DNA from: VXYL01 sp965203685
GTDB lineage: Bacteria > Pseudomonadota > Gammaproteobacteria > Pseudomonadales > Azotimanducaceae
Reading direction: 5' to 3'
DNA length: 64,000 bases
NCBI GenBank assembly: GCA_965203685.1
Contig: OZ241908.1
Location: 4,712,001-4,776,000 of the forward strand
In this document: positions 61,892 through 64,000 of the stretch, piece by piece
Layout: the number at the start of each line of letters is the position of its first letter
Numbering within the stretch: position 1 is the first letter of the stretch
Notes under the pieces: model-generated
What the model saw: the letters and a program-made list of their open reading frames with translations, nothing else
Databases searched by the model: none
What the model was told of the DNA's origin: nothing
Made by a program: the position numbers and the translations under genes

Positions 61892-63165
61892 GCGATCGTG
61901 CGGTCGCGGCGTTCGGTCTCCCACGCGGCCAGGTCCCGTGCGACGTACTCCTCCCCCTTGTTGAGCATGGCGTAGATCAGGCGCGCCAGCTGGTGCGCGG
62001 TGGCCTTGACGGCTTTCGCCGTGTCCATCCGCGCCAGCCGCCGGCGGTGCGCCGCGCCGATCGCGCTCTTGTCCCTACGCGCCGTCGTGGCGGCCATGCG
62101 CAGCGCCTGGCCGAGGCGGTTGGACCGGTGTCCGGGCCCGCCGGGGAGGCGCTTTCCGCCGCTGATGCGCGTGTCCGGGGCCAGCGCGAGCCAGGAGCAG
62201 AAGTGCTTGGCCGTCGGGAACCGCGACAGGTCCACGCCGACCTCGGCGGCGAAGGCGAGCGCCGTCTCGGGGCCGATGGTCGGAATGGCCATCAGGTCGA
62301 CGCCCAGCACCTGCCTGAGCCGCCGCCGCAGCGCCCGGTCGCGGCCCTTGCGCGAGCGCTTGCCGTCCGGCGGATCGCCGGTGTCGCTGCGCGCCAGCTT
62401 GTCCAGTTCGGCGTCGATGCGCTCCTCGCACGCCGCGATCTGGCGCTGCAGCGCGTCGTAGCGCTCCAAGGCCAGTTCCAGCGCGAACAGATGCTCGGCA
62501 CGCCAGTTGCCGCGCAGGCTCGCGGCGATGGTCGCCTCGTCCGCCTTGCAGCGCCCGTCCCGGAACCCGGCCAGCACCGCGCCGTCGCGCTCCCCGGCGA
62601 CGATCGCCCGCACGATCCGCTGGCCCGTCACCCCCATGACGTCGCTCAGCACGTTGTCGAGCTGCACGTTCATCTGCACCAGCGCCTTCTGCACGTGGTG
62701 CGCCGCGCGCGAACGCTGCCGCACCAGATCGTCGCGCTGGCGCAGGTACGAGCGCAGCGCGCACACCTCGTCCGGCACCCGGAACGCGCCGCGCAGCAGC
62801 CCGTGGCTCATCAGCTGCCGGATCCACTGGCAGTCGAGCACGTCGCTCTTGCGCCCGCTCACCTGCTTCGTCGCCCGCGGGTTCACCAGATGCACCTCGA
62901 AGCCCGCCTGCTCGAGCACCTCGAACGCCGGAATCCAGTACACGCCCGTCGCCTCCATCGCCACCGTCCGCACGCCGCATTCGCGCAGCCACCCGGCCAT
63001 CGCCTCCAGATCGTCGGTGAACGTGCCGAAGCTGCGCACCGGCTCCTCGAACCGCGCCGGGTCGACCGCCACGTAGTGGTCCTTCTTGCCGATGTCGATC
63101 CCCGCGCAGTCGGCATGCACCACGTCCAGACGCGCCGCGCTCTCCGCGCGCACCTTGTCCGCCAT
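61816..63165 (-). CDS. IS110 family transposase
   Basis: 449 residues. The N-terminal RuvC-like DEDD domain begins CAGIDIGKKDHYVAVDP and continues with VAMEATGVYWIPAFEVLEQAGFEVHLVNP and SDVLDCQWIRQLMSHGLL (catalytic Asp and its neighbours). The C-terminal transposase-20 domain has IPTIGPETALAFAAEVGVDLSRF, FCSWLALAPDTRISGGK and GQALRMAA with the essential Ser. IS110 enzymes act with a bridge RNA encoded by the element's non-coding end. The ATG at 63165 has GAGG close by; an ATG at 63180 is possible. The gene looks intact. Confidence 0.95.
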   Translation of the reverse strand: MADKVRAESAARLDVVHADCAGIDIGKKDHYVAVDPARFEEPVRSFGTFTDDLEAMAGWLRECGVRTVAMEATGVYWIPAFEVLEQAGFEVHLVNPRATKQVSGRKSDVLDCQWIRQLMSHGLLRGAFRVPDEVCALRSYLRQRDDLVRQRSRAAHHVQKALVQMNVQLDNVLSDVMGVTGQRIVRAIVAGERDGAVLAGFRDGRCKADEATIAASLRGNWRAEHLFALELALERYDALQRQIAACEERIDAELDKLARSDTGDPPDGKRSRKGRDRALRRRLRQVLGVDLMAIPTIGPETALAFAAEVGVDLSRFPTAKHFCSWLALAPDTRISGGKRLPGGPGHRSNRLGQALRMAATTARRDKSAIGAAHRRRLARMDTAKAVKATAHQLARLIYAMLNKGEEYVARDLAAWETERRDRTIAHLQRQARRFELALVPADTRVPVAA

Positions 63166-63434
63166 CCTCGATTCCCCCATCATGCAACATGGTCGCGCCG
63201 GGCTGGACCGCGGCGGCAACGTCCACTCTTCCATGCGGGGTCGCGGCAAGCCGCGCCACCAGCGTCGGGCGCCGATCACGGTCCGGGCCAAACTCGCATT
63301 CGGGCCTCGGCACCACTGCGTCGACGGCCTCCATGCCCGGCGCGACACCTTATAGCCGGTCCCCGCCCCCGCGTCTTGTTCCCTCGCGTCAGCGGCCCGG
63401 CGCCGCCCGGGTTCCCCACTCGCATGGAAACCAA
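63166..63434 (-). ncRNA. Candidate bridge RNA region of the IS110 element
   Basis: The roughly 270-bp non-coding flank on the 5' side of the transposase. In IS110-group elements this side carries the structured bridge RNA that pairs with donor and target DNA. The sequence is GC-rich with several short self-complementary stretches (such as GGTCGCGGCAAGCCGCGCC), consistent with a folded RNA. I cannot model the two guide loops by eye, so the call rests on position and family. Confidence 0.4.
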
Positions 63435-63473
63435 GCGCGAGGGGCTTGCCTCCCGCAACAAGGAGCCCGACCT

Positions 63474-64000
63474 GTGACCGATGCCATCAAAGACGCCACC
63501 CGTGCCCTGTGGGACGCCGGTGACATCGTGGAGCGCGATGTGACCGCGCTGCTTGGACGCTTAGCCAGTCCCGGCATCGACACCGGCGAGCTGTTCTTTC
63601 AACTCGGCGAGTCCGAGTCCTGGTCCCTCGAGGACGGCACGGTGAAGAGCGGGTCGTACAGCGTCGACCGCGGTGTCGGAGTACGCGCCATCAGCGGCGA
63701 GAAAACCGGGTTCGCCTACGCCGAGGAACTCGTCCTGCCCGCGCTCGCCAATGCCACCGACGCCGCTCGGGCCATAGCCCGCAGCGGTCAAAGCGGGGCG
63801 GTCAAGGCACTCAGTCGAAGCCAACCGCCCGCACGCTATGCCGATGCGAGCCCCATCGCCTCCGCCGACGACGAGTCCAAGGTCACCTTGCTGCGCGAGA
63901 TCGACGCCTTCACACGCGCGCTGGATCCGGCCGTCAAGGAGGTCAGCGTGCGCATCTCATTGAACCACGACATCAACCTCGTGGTCGCGACCGATGGCAC
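63474..64000 (+). CDS. tldD: Metalloprotease TldD (5' part, runs off the window)
   Basis: The first about 175 residues of TldD. The N-terminal domain has FFQLGESESWSLEDGTVKSGSYSVDRGVGVRAISGEKTGFAYAEEL, the conserved 'G.G.R...G...GFA' block. TldD with PmbA/TldE forms a heterodimeric metalloprotease that processes small peptides. The GTG at 63474 has an AAGGAG site eight bases upstream. The gene is incomplete: the zinc-binding HExxH is expected beyond the window. Confidence 0.93.
   Translation, partial: MTDAIKDATRALWDAGDIVERDVTALLGRLASPGIDTGELFFQLGESESWSLEDGTVKSGSYSVDRGVGVRAISGEKTGFAYAEELVLPALANATDAARAIARSGQSGAVKALSRSQPPARYADASPIASADDESKVTLLREIDAFTRALDPAVKEVSVRISLNHDINLVVATDG

Larger units (their letters stand above)
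61790..63434 (-). mobile_element. IS110-family insertion sequence
   Basis: An approximately 1.6-kb element carrying one transposase gene on the minus strand and about 270 bp of non-coding DNA on its 5' side. It separates yhdP from tldD. Ends are estimated: IS110 elements lack long terminal inverted repeats, and I cannot fix the boundary bases. A near-duplicate 18-bp string (GCGCGAGGGGCYTGCCYC) occurs at 61765-61782 and 63435-63452, flanking the element, which may mark the junctions. Confidence 0.75.

Noticed and set aside
61888..63477. 529-aa plus-strand frame
   Set aside because: Complement of the IS110 transposase with His/Arg/Pro-rich translation and no recognisable domain.

Overview
The window is GC-rich, densely coded DNA from a bacterium, most likely an uncultured gammaproteobacterium. 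The strongest taxonomic evidence is the right end. There gatC-gatA-gatB runs divergently from mreB-mreC-mreD-maf-rng-yhdP, followed by tldD, which is the order found in Pseudomonas and relatives. The nitrilase gene often found between yhdP and tldD is absent, and an IS110-family element sits in that position. cysD-cysNC also fits a proteobacterium. No rRNA, tRNA or CRISPR array was seen.

Layout. (1) 0-7 kb: a MoxR-type operon on the minus strand (DUF4129, DUF4350, MoxR, DUF58, SpoIIM-like, RDD) with a convergent membrane-protein gene. (2) 7-20 kb: an accessory stretch holding a DUF4143 ATPase, a PPOX-fold protein, an antitoxin with a truncated mazF, a MATE exporter, a D-aminoacylase-like amidohydrolase, a broken hicA, a SnoaL-like protein, a secreted DUF1501/cytochrome c pair, an HNH nuclease, a Uma2 nuclease and a DUF5694 gene with an apparent frameshift. 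(3) 20.8-33.2 kb: a minus-strand run of ten genes for exported proteins. It contains three PQQ-type quinoproteins, a secreted amidohydrolase and two tandem copies of a three-gene unit (360-aa protein, 281-aa lipoprotein, DUF6152). (4) 33.4-38.7 kb: a DUF6036 pair; a small operon of a GrdB-type selenoprotein, an exported nucleoside deoxyribosyltransferase-like protein and a sulfotransferase; a GPH symporter; and an orphan Phd antitoxin. (5) 38.7-46.6 kb: a PhyH dioxygenase, a quinone oxidoreductase, a form II CoxL-type molybdenum hydroxylase operon (coxG-S-L-M), a deleted uma2 pseudogene and a ferredoxin-NADP reductase. (6) 46.6-64 kb: sulfate activation genes, gatCAB, the mre-to-yhdP cluster, the IS110 element and the start of tldD.

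The most striking observation is at 35664-36809. Two apparent ORFs are one gene read through an in-frame TGA. The TGA sits in a UxxC motif and is followed immediately by a hairpin that fits the bacterial SECIS rules, so the gene encodes a selenoprotein that simple ORF calling splits. Other notable signals are a four-half-site palindromic operator at 8409-8458, a graveyard of toxin or nuclease genes (mazF, hicA, uma2, and phd without its partner), a tandem duplication with abrupt changes in sequence identity, and a family of bipartite palindromic repeats. One of these repeats lies inside the predicted 5' end of a quinoprotein gene.
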